DNA of 64,000 nucleotides from Strigamia acuminata (Eukaryota > Arthropoda > Chilopoda > Geophilomorpha > Linotaeniidae). Below the pieces are notes generated by a model, which was given only the letters and a program-made list of their open reading frames with translations, had not been told where the DNA came from and searched no databases. Position numbers and translations under genes: made by a program. Below, in pieces: positions 1 to 13,300 of this stretch (position 1 is the stretch's first letter; each line of letters opens with the position of its first letter). The DNA is taken from contig OX442323.1 of NCBI GenBank assembly GCA_949358305.1, forward strand, positions 9,238,001 through 9,302,000. The letters run 5' to 3'.

Positions 1-964
1 GTCTGTTCTAGCCGCGCAATATTAAACACGTCGTAAAGAAACAATTCCAACTCTTCGCAGCTCATGCTGGATTCGCAAATCACAGGTTTCACCGCCACTT
101 GGTTGTAGATTTTCACCAACACTTCCGTACTGACAAGATGCACTAACAACAAAAATAAAAAATAAAATTATTTTTTTAAAAATCAAATTTAATTTAAAAA
201 AAATTAAAATCTCACATTTAAACACTTTCTGCAGCGCTCTTAACTTAAGCGCCAACCTGTACGTCGAATATTTGACTATTTTGTAGTCATTTAACTCTTC
301 CATGACTGTGCTTAGCAGCGGGTGCTCCCATTGAGAACATTGCGTCACATGACTGAGGAAACATGAAAAGCGAAACATCAATTATTCATTTATTATTACA
401 AACATTTTTTTCTTTTTTTTGCTTTTACATTTTCATCACAAAATGTGTCATTTGATTAATTCGTTATTGTTGCAAAACAATAAACAACGTTTTTCTATTA
501 ACACATTTACGATCGTCAAACAGCTGTGAAGCAGCTTTGTTTATTTCAAACACTTGAAAGACTACGGACTACTCCATTCATTCGAATGAAGGGGTTATCT
601 TCCAATCTCTCCAATGTTTTATAATCATTTAAATCTGTTTTAATAACAACGAACTGGTTTTTTTTTTCATTATTTTTTCCATTTTTTCAAATTGAAATTT
701 CATTTTTTATTTTTTTTTTGAATACAAACCACAGATAATAAGGCACGCCGTTTTCCGTTCGTTTCTTTTCCCATCCTTCTAGTATTTTCCCTAAATGTGA
801 AAAACAGAAAATACACGTCTGATTAAGCAGGAAACTTGAGAATAAGGAAGTGCAAAAGTGAAAAAAAACGATACAAAAAATATTTCCAGAACCCGGAAAA
901 GTCTTTTTTTAAGTTTTAAACGTAATTTTCCATACATACCGCCGTAAGTAAACACTTTAGACAT
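1..964 (-). CDS. Dah/dystrophin-like WW + EF-hand protein, 5' exons only (partial)
   Basis: Four coding exons read on the minus strand (940-964, 730-790, 216-352, then 1-142 running off the window), joined by GT-AG introns in consistent phase. The start is MSKVFTYG; an in-frame ATG at 1015 is an alternative. The product opens with a WW domain, with GWEKKRTENGVPYYL on one exon and HVTQCSQWEHP on the next. It continues directly into a dystrophin-type EF-hand region (KYSTYRLALKLRALQK, then VSTEVLVKIYNQVAVKP). Dystrophin has the same WW then EF-hand order, but here the WW lies at the N-terminus with no spectrin repeats, as in insect Dah, a membrane-cytoskeleton protein of the early embryo. Dystrobrevin and dystrotelin lack the WW domain and fit less well. 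The ZZ domain and C-terminus are outside the window. A short dystrophin isoform cannot be excluded. Confidence 0.75.
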
Positions 965-1701
965 TTTTTGGCGAGCCAAAACCAGCAAGGGCGAGCTACA
1001 AAACTGACAACTCATCGAAAACGTGAGACTCTACCGCCATTTTTTAAATAAACTCAGCATGGCGTCATGTAGTACTTAAACCGAGGACAAATCTCATGTT
1101 CTTGCGTAACGATTTGTTCTCCATCTTCTCCAACCGCTATAATATGGCTTGCGCTCCCTCCTATGTCTTACTCTGGAAGTACAATTTTAACTCAACGAGG
1201 AATTAATTAATCGAAATGATCGATGTAAATAAGGTGAGTAATTTCTATCGGATTTGTCTTTCATTTGAATGAAACCATTAATTTAATTCCGATTGCAGGC
1301 ACGACGAGTTTTGAAAATCACCATGTCCTCAATTTAGGAAACAAAACGTGAAAAAAGAAATAGAATTTAAATTAACTGCTCGTTCAATATACCGGTACTG
1401 AAATTGAAAATTAGAACTATTGATAAACAGTTTTATAAGAAAAAAAAGAGGAAAAAAAAAAGAAAAAAAAGTGGTTTTAAGCATCTGAAATGAGTCAGCA
1501 GAAATATACCGTAATTACGTTATTTCATCGTTTGACACGGATGAAATAAGAGAAAAAGTGAGTTCAAATCACGCTCGATGTTCTCAGTTTTTCTTGATAT
1601 GTGTGATATTGATTAATTATTTGTGATATTGATCGATTGATTCAATTTTTTAATTTTTTAATTTTTTAATTTTTTTAATTTTTTCTTTTAGAGATTCTAG
1701 A
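965..1701. promoter_or_regulatory. Divergent promoter region between the Dah-like gene and KEAP1, with KEAP1 5' UTR intron
   Basis: The two genes are head to head, so their promoters must lie here. KEAP1 coding exon 1 is preceded by a pyrimidine-rich acceptor (TTTTCTTTTAG, ending near 1691), which implies a spliced 5' UTR. A good candidate donor (AATAAG|GTGAGTAA) lies at about 1233, so the first KEAP1 exon is probably in the moderately GC stretch 1040-1232. I see no TATA box and no obvious antioxidant response element. The rest (about 1240-1690) is A/T-rich intron. Confidence 0.4.
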
Positions 1702-3741
1702 ATGGACACGAAATCGCAAATATGTCCACGCAAACCGAGCTGTTTTCGACCGCGGAAGTCGAACGGAGAGTCTTTGGCGAACGGGGAAATGAAATTCAGC
1801 ATTTCGACGTACCCGCGTGAAGCGCTGTCCGTCATGGAACTGATGCGCAGGAATCACATGTTGTGCGATGTGCAACTGTTAGTCGGCGAAGAAACATTTC
1901 GAGTGCACAAAATCATTTTAGCCGGGGCAAGTCCATATTTTAAAGTAATTAAATCGAAAAGTGTAACATTTTGATTTCAATTAAGACTTAAAAGTGTTAA
2001 ATGATCAACTTAGGCGATGTTCACCGGCGGTTTAAAAGAATGCGAAATGAATTCCATCACGTTACAAGGCATTTGTCCCAGCACGTTGGGACAACTCTTA
2101 TGTTTCATGTACAGTAGCGAAATCACCGTTAACGAGATGAATGTATGTCAACTACTTCCAGCCGCCACCATGTATCAAGTAAGTAATACAAAGAAAAATT
2201 GAATTTGAATTTATTTTCTATTGGATTTCTTGAAGATGAGCCACGTGATCGACGCGTGTTGCGCGTTCCTGGAGAACCAACTGGACCCGAGCAACGTTAT
2301 CGGCATCGCCAACTTCGCGCTGCAACACGGCTGCGTGGAGCTGGACAAAAAGGCGAACGAATTCATCGACCAGCACTTCAGCCAAGTGAGCCGCCAAGAG
2401 GAGTTCCTGCAACTGTCCGGCTGCCAACTCGTGATGCTGATCAAACGCGACGCGCTCAACGTGCGCTCCGAGCAGGAAGTGTACGACGCCGTGGTGCGCT
2501 GGGTGAAGAACGAGCCGTCGCGCCAGCCCAACCTGCAGCACATTCTGTACGCCGTTCGCTGCCACTTCCTCACGCCCAACTTCCTCAAGGACCAGCTGAA
2601 GCACTGCGACCTGCTGCGCAACATGCCGCAGTGCCGCGAGTACCTGAACCAGATCTTCCAGGACCTGACGCTGCACAAGACGCCGTGCGACAAGCAGCGC
2701 ACGCCCAACGCGCCGCGCGTCATCTACGTGGCGGGCGGCTACTTGCGCCACTCGCTCAGTTTTATGGAATGTTTCAACGTGGACGACCAGCAGTGGACGC
2801 CGCTCGAGGACCTGCCCATGCCGAGGAGCGGGCTGGGGGGCGCCTTCATCCACGGCTTGTTCTACGCGGTCGGCGGACGAAACAACTCGCCCGAAGGCAA
2901 CCAGGACTCGAGTTCGGTCGATCTGTTCGATCCGAGGACTTGTATGTGGCGCAGTTGCACTCCCATGTCCATCGCGCGTAATAGAGTCGGCGTGGGGGTC
3001 ATCGACGGCATGTTGTATGCCGTGGGGGGGTCGGCGGGCACCGAGCATCACAATTCGGTCGAAAGGTGAATTTTAACAAATTTGCTCAATTTTATTTTAT
3101 TTTATTTATTTATTTAAATTTAGGTATGATCCGGACGAGGATAAGTGGTCGTCGGTTAAGGCGATGTCGACCAAGAGGATCGGGGTCGGGGTCGCGGTTG
3201 TCAATCGGCTTTTGTACGCTGTGGGCGGTTTTGATGGAACGAATCGTCTCAAGAGCGTCGAGTGTTTCCACCCCGAAAACGACGAGTGGACGCCGGTCGC
3301 ACCGATGAACACGTGTCGCAGCGGAGCCGGTAAATTCCCTGATCCCACCAAATGAATTACAAATAATCTGAAAATTGTGCAAATAAAATCTAATGAATGT
3401 TTTCAGGTGTGGTTGCGCTCGACCATTTCGTGTACGCCGTGGGAGGATACGACGGCGTGAGCCAGCTGCGGACGGTGGAACGCTACGACACGGAGAAAAA
3501 CGAGTGGCAAACCGTGTCCGAGATGAATTCCCCGAGGAGCGCTCTCGGCGTTGCGGTCCTAGATGGCAAATTATACGCTTTAGGAGGATACGACGGAACC
3601 GAGTTTTTAGCGACGGTTGAAATCTACGATCCGGGGACGGACACGTGGACTATGACGACTCCCATGACGAGCGGAAGGAGCGGACACGCAGCCGCAGTGT
3701 GGATAGCGCCGTGTATAGTCCACTGCGACGAGGACGAATGA
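1702..3741 (+). CDS. KEAP1: KEAP1: BTB-BACK-Kelch adaptor of the CUL3 ubiquitin ligase, NRF2/CncC repressor
   Basis: Five coding exons (1702-1944, 2014-2178, 2236-3065, 3124-3329, 3407-3741) give 592 aa; human KEAP1 is 624 aa. Residues about 45-160 form the BTB domain ([23 protein letters not shown]), then BACK, then six Kelch repeats. Family hallmarks: [13 protein letters not shown] in [17 protein letters not shown] in Kelch, and RNRVGVGV and CRSGAGV, which carry the arginines that bind the Neh2 ETGE motif in human KEAP1 (R415, R483). The electrophile sensors C273 and C288 are conserved as C245 (VRCHFL) and C260 (KHCDLL). The C151 position is Asn124, with a cysteine two residues later. The known role is to hold CncC/NRF2 for CUL3-dependent degradation until oxidants or electrophiles modify the cysteines. 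AATAAA lies near 3918. Confidence 0.96.
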
Positions 3742-4381
3742 TAAATTAATTTAAAATGTCCATTTTTCGGACACGTTTACCATTCCCTATACAAAAACTG
3801 CCAAAAAAATGCAGAATTGTTGCTTTTTTTAAAACATTATTCCCTTTTACATGTGATTTTTTTTTAAAAAAAGGTTAAATCATGTAAGTAAAGATCAACT
3901 TCGAAATGAATTTTTAAGAAATAAAAACGAAATATTTCTAAAGACTAATACACACAATTTTCCACTGAAAAAGCAAAAAAAAAATAAAAATAAAAATGAA
4001 AATAAAATAAAAATATTTTCTCCTAAATTACATTATTTTTTTTACATAGTGCAAAAGAAAGATGGACACTAAGAAGAAAATCGAGTTTTTTTTTTTTGTT
4101 TTTTTTACAATTATTTCTCATGGATTGAAATTTACACAGACGAGAAATAAACAAATTTAACCAACATTGATTATTACTAGAATTATTATTATTTTATTGG
4201 ACGTAATCAGTGCGACCACAAACTGATCTTGATAGAAGAACACAAGTTATTGCGGTTGTTTTTTTTTTCTCCAGTGATTTAATTTATTAATTTATTTATA
4301 TATTGCAAGTCGCGTCTGAGGTAGATCGACACTTCCCTTGCATTGATGGAAGAATAGAAACGAAAATGAAAGCAAAACAAA
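3742..4381. other. Convergent 3' UTRs of KEAP1 and RNF220
   Basis: A/T-rich sequence between the two stop codons. KEAP1-strand AATAAA occurs near 3918; minus-strand AATAAA motifs for RNF220 occur around 4280-4300. I see no gene here. Confidence 0.6.
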
Positions 4382-7300
4382 CTACAAATAGAGCTGGCGT
4401 AAATCGTGCGGGGACGTAATCGACTTGCATTGCGGGCAAAGTTTCTTCGCTCCCTAATCCAATTAAAATATCAAATCAAAAATTAATTAATTAATTAATT
4501 AGTTAATTAATTCCAAAAAAGCTCACCAGACTTAGTAGCCAACAGTTCTCACAGTGAACGTGCCAGCAAATCACAGACACTAAAGGCATAATGTACGGAT
4601 TCTAAAGAAAAATGAGAAAAATAAGCACAATTTTACACTTTTTGGGGTGAAGACAATTTACCTTGCATATTAAGCATTTGAATTTATTAATCTGGTGATT
4701 CTGACTTTCCAATTCGCGCAGTTGGATCTTTAAAGATTCAATGATGAGCGCTAGATCTGCAGAAGAACCGTCGGATCCGCTACTAAAAATAGAAATAACC
4801 CACAATAAATTATTACAGCTATAAAACTCTCCAATAACTCGAGTAGTAAATTCACCTTTTCTTACACATGTCATTCCAATAATCCGATGATGTATCAGAT
4901 TTCTTGTTGGAATTTGAAGGTTCCGAATCGCCTTTAAATAAAAAAAAATAAAATAAAACAAAATAAAAAATTTAAAAAAATTTAAAAAAAAAAAAAAAAA
5001 TAAAAAACTTACTTTCGCTGGCCCAATGATTCGATTTCGGCACCGAAGACCCGCTGAAACACAAAACAGCGTTAGGAATTCACGCTATAATGCGGTAAAA
5101 TGAGTAGAAAATACTCACATTATGGCTCCGCGCAATGCCTGTCTTTCCTCGTCGTCACCTTCGTCGGTGCTACAAGGAATTACGTCAGCTTCGTTATATC
5201 TTTCGTTACGTTAAGAAAATTTTAAAAAAATAAAAAATAACAAAAAATAAAAACTCAAATATATTATTTTCCTTCTTTTTTCTTCTTTAAAAGGATACTG
5301 AGGTTGACCGTAAGTATCGGTGTCATCCACGTCCACATTCAGATCAATATCCTGGTCTTCAATACTCCGCGAGCAACTCGTCTGAAAACCGGATGCTGTC
5401 AACAAAAATCGTGAGGAAACAAATAAGAAACGCGTGTTGAAGAAGCAGCGAAAAAAAAGACATCCATCAACTAAGTTTATATCGATTCATGAAAAAGTGG
5501 GGGTCACAAAAGCGACGCAAAAAACCAAGAGAAAACAAACGAATAAACGAATAAATGAATCGGACAGCTGCGAAACCGAAAAAAAAGACAAAACATTAAA
5601 AATAAATCGCTATATCTATCAATCCATCCAACCAAACCCAAAATTCACCCTTTCTACTTGCGGCCAACTTCCCCGACACCCTCGAATCAGTCAATAAGAC
5701 ACCAGTGGAAACATCTGTTCCAAACTGTCCAATGAAGTTCACACCGCTTTGATGGCGGCAGAACAAAACGAACAAATCACTTCCCATTTCCGGAAAAAAA
5801 AAAAGAAAAAAAAAAATTTTATATAAAAAATTCAGCGACGCAGCCTTCCCTTGTTTGTTTAACTTAACCTTAACAAACGTTATCGTATATAAAAAGCCAG
5901 TGGGTTTGGATATTGGAGCATTTTATTAAGAGTCGAGTGATGAACGAGCGCACATGCCGGCAGCTTCTTCTTCCTCCTCCGCTCGTCGAGTCGAGTGGCC
6001 AGCGCAGCGACCAAGGCATGTTGTAATACATTTAAGCTGTCGTCTCCTTCGGATCGCACTGATTCAGACCGCAGGAATGGAATGGAATCGAGTGTCCAAA
6101 ACAAACGGCCATCACAGCAAACCACAACCACAGCCGATCATAAATACAAATTAATTTCCTCTTTTTTTTCTTTCTCTTTCTGCTCTCGTCTCGAGTGGGA
6201 AAAAAAATGTGGGGGCGCTTAAGCTTGTCAGATTGGCGGCATGGAAATGAAGTAAAACGATAACTGAGGGCGCATTATGGATTGAGCCCGATGTAATTTG
6301 GCGCTCTTACCGCAAACACACGTCACGGTTACACGCGGCGCTGTCACGGTGAAAACATTAATCTGGTTTTCGTGTTGCGAGGAGAGAGAGGAGAGGAGAG
6401 AAAGAAAGAAATTGAAATCCGACAAAAATAAATCTCGCGGTGGAGGTGGAAATTAAATCTCCTTAATTCCTCGCAAGCGGGAGGCAGAAATGAGAAGAGA
6501 AAAAACGGGATGCAATTTGTCCGGTAAGACCGGCGGTAGATCCTCGGAGATGGATGGCGGATGTCACGCGTGATTCCAGGTCGTGACAGTGGTCGCAACA
6601 GCTGCTGCCTCGACTCCAGTCAGCATCGCACTCGTGCAGTCCACTCACTGCCGCTAATGGCACAACTTCACCCCAAACAATCCCAGAGAGACAAAAAAAA
6701 AGGCAACAAAATATCGAAATCTCACACGAAAACACCAAAAAATGTCGAAATTTGCAAGAAAAAATATCAAAATATTAAAATTTCATTGAAAATATATATA
6801 TATATTGTTTTTAAATTGTTAATCAACAATCAAGTTGAGTGTCTTTGGTTTCGTCCATTGCACCTGACTCATCCACCTATCCATTATCCATCGAGCAGCC
6901 AGGTTGTTCTTGGCCGACTTTTAATTAAAACCGACGATGACGATTGCGTGGTTCGGCCTACCGCATTTTACTGACCATCTGCCATTGCATCTACAACGTG
7001 GCACTAGCCAGTTGTTGCGGCCAATGTCTTGGCTTCACTTTTCTCGTGGTCATCAGCATTCACTGGACCCTGTTCTCATAAATGTGTGGCGGTTTCGCTG
7101 GCTCGCTCTCGCTCTCTCTCTCTCTCTCTAGCCGCGTTCTCCTCTCCTAGTTACACCCGCCATCAATCACATTGCCTTCCACACCGTGCACATGTCACGC
7201 CACAGATGGGCCCGCCACATCCCAATGTCCCCTCTCGCTCTCTCTCTCTCGCTCTCTTCGACTGGACAAACCCTCGCCGCATTTACATAATCCCGCACAC

Positions 7301-10300
7301 CCGACCCGATTGCATTATCTCGAAACGAGAATTACGAGCCGCAAATTTGTTGCAAAACATTCTCTCTCTCTCTTTATCCTATTGACACTCAATAAGCGCG
7401 CGAAAAAGGCGCGCAAAATAATCAAATTCAAGAGCAAACGTCATTAGCCAATAAAATTTTCCTCCGCCGAGTTGATAAGAGGAGAAAAGCGGTCGAAGCT
7501 CATCTTGAAAGCGAGCGAGCGATTGATCGCAGTTAGCAATCATGCCATTTGCCAACGCAGTTTGCAAGGATCACGACCGAACTAAGTCGGCGTTTTCTCC
7601 TTTCCTCTCTCTTTCTTTCTTTCTTTCATTCTTTCTTTCTATCTCTCTTTCTTTCTTTCAACAAACGATTATTAAATTCTCCCGTAAAAGGTGAAGCATC
7701 CGAGGGCTAATTTGAGGAATGCAAGTTAATTGCATCAAATGTGTTATTTATTGGCACACGCACAAATTGTAAAAGTGGAGTCTGCAACACTGACATTCGA
7801 GCGCCACTTAACCTCGGATTAATGACGCTTATTGTTTGTTAAACATACAACCGACGGCGTAATTACCATACTTTGCATTCATTAGACGGCGGCAACAACA
7901 ACAACACATCTGCAGCTTCATTGCGCTTGCAAACAAAACAAAACTCAAGAATAATACAACTTTTGCACCACCAATCCAATCCAATCCAATCCAATCCAAT
8001 TCAATTGATGATCGTGTTTTTCCGTTTTTTCTTTATTCTTTTTTCTATGAAGCCACAGATGTGGGGGATGACATGATCGCATCGTCATCAGCTAGTAGGC
8101 AACACTTCATTGCAAATGTCACCTAACCACCACCTTCACCCCTCGTATTCTCTCCCCTTCTTCCCCTTTGCTCTACTCCCCCCTTTGTGGATGCGGGAAA
8201 AATATTTAAATAATAATTCAAACACCAAATGCGTTTCTCTTCTTATCTGTTTTCGAATAGAATAAAATAAAATAAAATAAAGAAAAAAGTTTCAGGGGGA
8301 TTTAAAACAAATTCAAAATGTATTAAGAATAGTAAACAAGAAATTGAATAAAATGGAAAAATGGAAAAATAGAAATAATAAATAAATAAATGAATTGGCC
8401 AATTGGCAATTGACAGGAGTTGACCTGCGCCGAACGAATCATCTCGCTCGGAGTCGACTGACACTTGATTTTAATAACAACACCGGCTTGTGACAACCCC
8501 CCATTCTTCCTTCTTTCTCTCGGATTAGATTAACAGTTTAGCTTATTGAAACGCCGACATTTTGCAGACATGCTTCAAATGGCAAATGCCGGAGTTAATG
8601 CACAAAATTCCAAGCGTCATATTTATCACTGCCGACAGCTTACTGGAGGGGAAGGGAATTTAATAAAATTTAATAATGTTAAGTGGGGAAACAGCCAAAA
8701 GACACGCAGGCGCATGCGCAACAGCCCCATATTGGATGGGGCGCGCCACCAAAACCAACCGAGGTGCTTATTGGTGCCTACAGGGGTCCCGCCTTCACAC
8801 CCCTACCCTACCCTACCCACCGACACGTGGAAAAAAAAAATTTAAAAAAAAAAAAGAAAGAAAGAAAAATTATCAAAACCATTTTTCCGCACCTCCGCCG
8901 AACAAATTAAAAAAACCAACTGCCAAAAGGGGGCGTCAAACATGATTCGAAACATGAAAAATGTAATAAAAGTGTTGGAAAAAATTCATTTCGCCAACAC
9001 CTGCCATCAACTGCAATTGCTATGACGTCAAAACGCACCGGAAATGATAAAACAATGATGACAAACTGATGGCGATGAAAAATGGCTCGTTATAATGCAC
9101 TGCCAACACAAACTATCGCTCGTTTTGCAAGATTAATTGCTCATTTGGAGAGAGAGAGGCAAGCAAGCGCCTCCCTCGCCTTTCAAGCACTTGTTTCTTT
9201 TTATATTAAAATTAATAATTTCAATTTCACCTGCAAAACCGCCTTCCAGCATCGTGGTGGCGCGTATCCGTTTCTGCCCGGCCCATTCGTACTCCTCGTA
9301 CGTCTCGCCTTCCACGTCCACGTCCTCGTCACCTTCGGCCTCCTTCTGTCCAAACAAATCAATTAAATAATAACCACAATACACCATTTTAAACGCAAAA
9401 TAAACAATTTCAGACACTAAACCAATTGTTTGCACCTGTGAATGCACGTTTTTCTTACCTTCCTCAGACACAGCTCCACGTGCGCGTTCAACTCTTCCGG
9501 CGAGCCCGTTAACTTCTTGTTACACACGGGACAAGTCGTCGATTCGTCAGCCAATTTCCGTTTCTTGCATTTGGCTCGAGCTGCACAACAAAGATCCAGC
9601 ATATGAAGCCAATCCATAACATAACATACGATTTCTTTTTTTTATTTAATATTTTTTTTTAAAATCTTCCTCATTTCATCATCAAATTGTAATTTAGCAA
9701 AGAGGGTGGGCGAGGGGTATTGGGGAACGGGGAACGAATGAGTCAGATCCTATCGAGTCACACTCACCACTTAATCTGTTTTGTCGATTCCCTTTGACCC
9801 TTTGATAAGACTGCAATAAAAAGCAGAAAAATCCAATTATAAAACATTTATCCAATTAAACCAAAAAACACCTTCAAATCGCTGGAAAAACAAACTCACG
9901 TCCCATCTGGATTCTGGTGAATTTTTATCCCCAGAATTGCAAGACGAATTGTTGTCCTTGAATTTCTTGCTCGCGCCACCCAAAGACCCCTAAACACACA
10001 CACAAAAAAAAATTAATTTTCAAACTTTTAACAAGAAATGCACAAACTCAGCATTTTTTTATTCATTTAAAAAAGAAAGAAAGAAAAAAGTGTCCTTTTA
10101 TCCACCCATACATCATCTCTGCATATCATTACACAATTCACTTTCTTTCCAGCACTAAACTTACACCCGAGTCAGCAAAACAACACAAAAAATTATTCAT
10201 TTTTTTTGTTTCAAATGGACCCTGCACTTAAAAAAAATTCCCTGGTGATGGAAATGTCAACTTTTGATTAAAACTGGTGTTAGGAGAGAGAGAGAAAGAA

Positions 10301-13300
10301 GTCCCATTAACGAACAAGGCTCAGTTTCTCGTCCTCGTCCTCCCACACACAAAACCCTCCTTATCATCATCATCTTCCCCTCAACTGCTGACTTGCAGAA
10401 CAAAAAAATATGGGTGAGACAGCAAAGCTAAATTGATTTAACCACCCTACTCATCAACACAACTCCAACACCCCAAAACCCCCAAGAAAAAAAAAAAAAA
10501 CACTTTCCAGCACATTGTTTCCTCACAAATCTCGACAATCAATATGATTTACTACAATTTATTCGATACATTTCGTGTTTTCTCTTGCTTTTCCCTTTTC
10601 CCTTTTCCGCCGCATTTATTATGGATGTATTTGACATGTGTGACAACTCACAATCGTCCGTTGATATCAACAACAACGAGCAAAAAAAGGCGTAAAACAA
10701 AAACAAGGAGTAGAAAATGTCAGCAACAATTTATAATCCAACTCACAATGGGTGCATTTGTCCAACACGTGCTCTGGGTACCCTAAAGACCAATTACTCT
10801 CGAGCAATCTCTCGCCACTTTACCCCAACAACTTCTTGCATGCAAACAAGACGACGAGCCGACCAAAACCCGTGACAAATCGCCCCATCCCAACCCAACC
10901 GCCATTTTAATATAATTAAAACAAAAGAAGAAAAAAAACACCAAAAAAATTAAGAAATTAAAAAAAAAAATCCATTACCTTCGGAGGCGAGGAATCTTTA
11001 GACGACTTTTTTATTGCCCTGTAAAGAAGAGAGAAAAAAAGCTCAAATTTTAATTACATATGAATTAATTAAAGAAAATAAGTTGACATTTAAAACGGCA
11101 TCAAGGAGATCAATTCAACACTTGTCCAATTAACAAATGACAAGTTGTTGTCAACAAGGGGAGAGAAAGGAGCAGGGAGCATTTAATCTTTTCTTTTAAA
11201 GTCTCATCCGACAAGCCCTAATGCACACCTTCTTCTCACTCCCTTTTATGACTTTTAACAACCAATGGAGTGTGATTGACCTTACAAGCTGCATTTATTG
11301 CACGCACGAAAAAAAAGAAGAAAAAAATTCTTTCCTTTTTTTTGATTTTCAGTTAATTTAACAATTTCTAATTTTTATATATTTTGCTTACCTGCCTATT
11401 TTATAGAGGCGTTCAGCCTCGTGTATGAAGTGTAGCTCAACTTCACCCGTCCGTAAAGTGACCCCACACACGGGGCAGCAACACCCGTCGAATAAAGAGC
11501 GTTTCTTAACACCTTGAAAGGAAAAAATAAAAAAAAAATAAAAAGATTTTTCAAAGTATTTGTCAAGTTGTGTGTCGTGTCGTGTCGTGTCGTGTCGTGT
11601 CGTGTCGTGTCGTGTCGGCAAAGGCAAATCCAAAGGCAAAGCCAAAGCCGAGGCCGTTGAAGCAGCGGATGAATGCAACGATGGTTGTTAATAGACATTG
11701 ATTAGTTGGCTCACATGGGTCGTTACAACAAGGTCTCCATCCTTCCCTCCTTCCCTCCATCCTTCCTTTCCACACAGTGCAAATTTACATTTCCACTTAC
11801 ACGCCGTGAATGAGTAATGAATTCAAATTGCCTATCAAAGCACCCAGACATTTATTTAAATAGCACGCGCCGGCTTGGAGCGCAGCCGCAGCAGACAAGG
11901 CAAAACAAGGGAAGAAAAGAGTAACACTTAGTTACTCATTGCCGTGTTCAAACAGATTGGTAAAAATGGTGTTGGGGTGAAAGTGTTATCGACAGAAAAG
12001 ACGCCCGCGTCTCTCGCCTCTCGCCTCTCGCCCCACGGTCCCGCATTCAACCGCGCACCGTCGTCGTAATCCCCGGGCACGGGCGAGCATAACTCACCTT
12101 AATCTGAGTGCGAGAACGCGGGAAAGGGACGCCTGCCACGCAATCTGCATGTGCTAACACCCTGTTATGATTCCATTACCCCCAAACTCCAAAAATACGC
12201 TCACCAAATCCCACACTTGACGAATTCCATTCCACTTTTTTGCTTTAAAAAATAAAATAAAAAATAAAATAAAATAAGAAGAAGAAGAAAATAAGGATTA
12301 ATTTTTTTTTTTAAATTTTAACATAAATAAAAATGGCGACGGATCAAAAAGAAAAATTTTAAAAAAAATTTAAATTTTTAAATTCTGGTTCGGTTGCGTT
12401 GCGTTTCGTTTCGACGCGCCGTGGTAAAATATATGAAAATGAAAACACGAGGTAATTGAAAAATTAATCATTGCAATTAAGAGCGCTCCACTCGTACCTT
12501 AGCCATCTTTCCACGGGGAGATGAGATGAAATTGGTGCGAGAAACGAACGAGACGAACATGTTGACAATATACAATGTGGGATAATGAAAACCCTCGCCA
12601 ATCCTTAATGACGCGTCATCAAACTAACTGTACACGACTAAACATGCAAATTCATCACTTAACACATCATTTCCATCATCATAATAACTTACAACTCCAT
12701 CGTGTTTACTTCTATCTTCTCGGCCATAATTAAAACCTGCGCTCAACGACAATGCGCAACCATCAACCATTCCTCCCACAACGCATTATTTCTCTTTCTC
12801 ATTAGTCTCTTCTCTTCTCTCTCTCACTCTCTCTCTCTCTCTCTCTTTCTCTCTCCAAAACCTTGCAACTCCCATCTGCCATCTGCAAATAAACACGCAC
12901 TACCATCAAAGACCTCCACCATTTTACGACTAGCCCAAATTAATTTCCAGCATGATTAACATCTACAGCGTCGCCATCTTGAATTCCTCTTTTCCTTTTT
13001 GAAAAGAAATCAATCGCAATTTCTTGGCGCCCCTTTTATATATTTTTTATATTCGCTTCTACACCTCTACACAAACACTTGTAGTTTTTCAAGTGAATCA
13101 ATCTCCATCCACCCACATAAAACTACTTGGCCAAGAGAGCAACCCGAGTTGCGGCAATAAATTGAAACGCCTACAACAACAAACACTAGAAAATGCTAAT
13201 CTCTCTTGCAAAAAACATGTTGCTCCCTCCAAACTCGAACATTTGTCAATATTTTAACACTTTAGCGAGAAAGAGAGAGAAAAAAAAAATGGAATAAAAC

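Noticed and set aside
11573-11617. CGTGT tandem run considered as a CRISPR-like or protein-binding array
   Set aside because: A perfect 5-bp microsatellite without spacers; simple slippage explains it.
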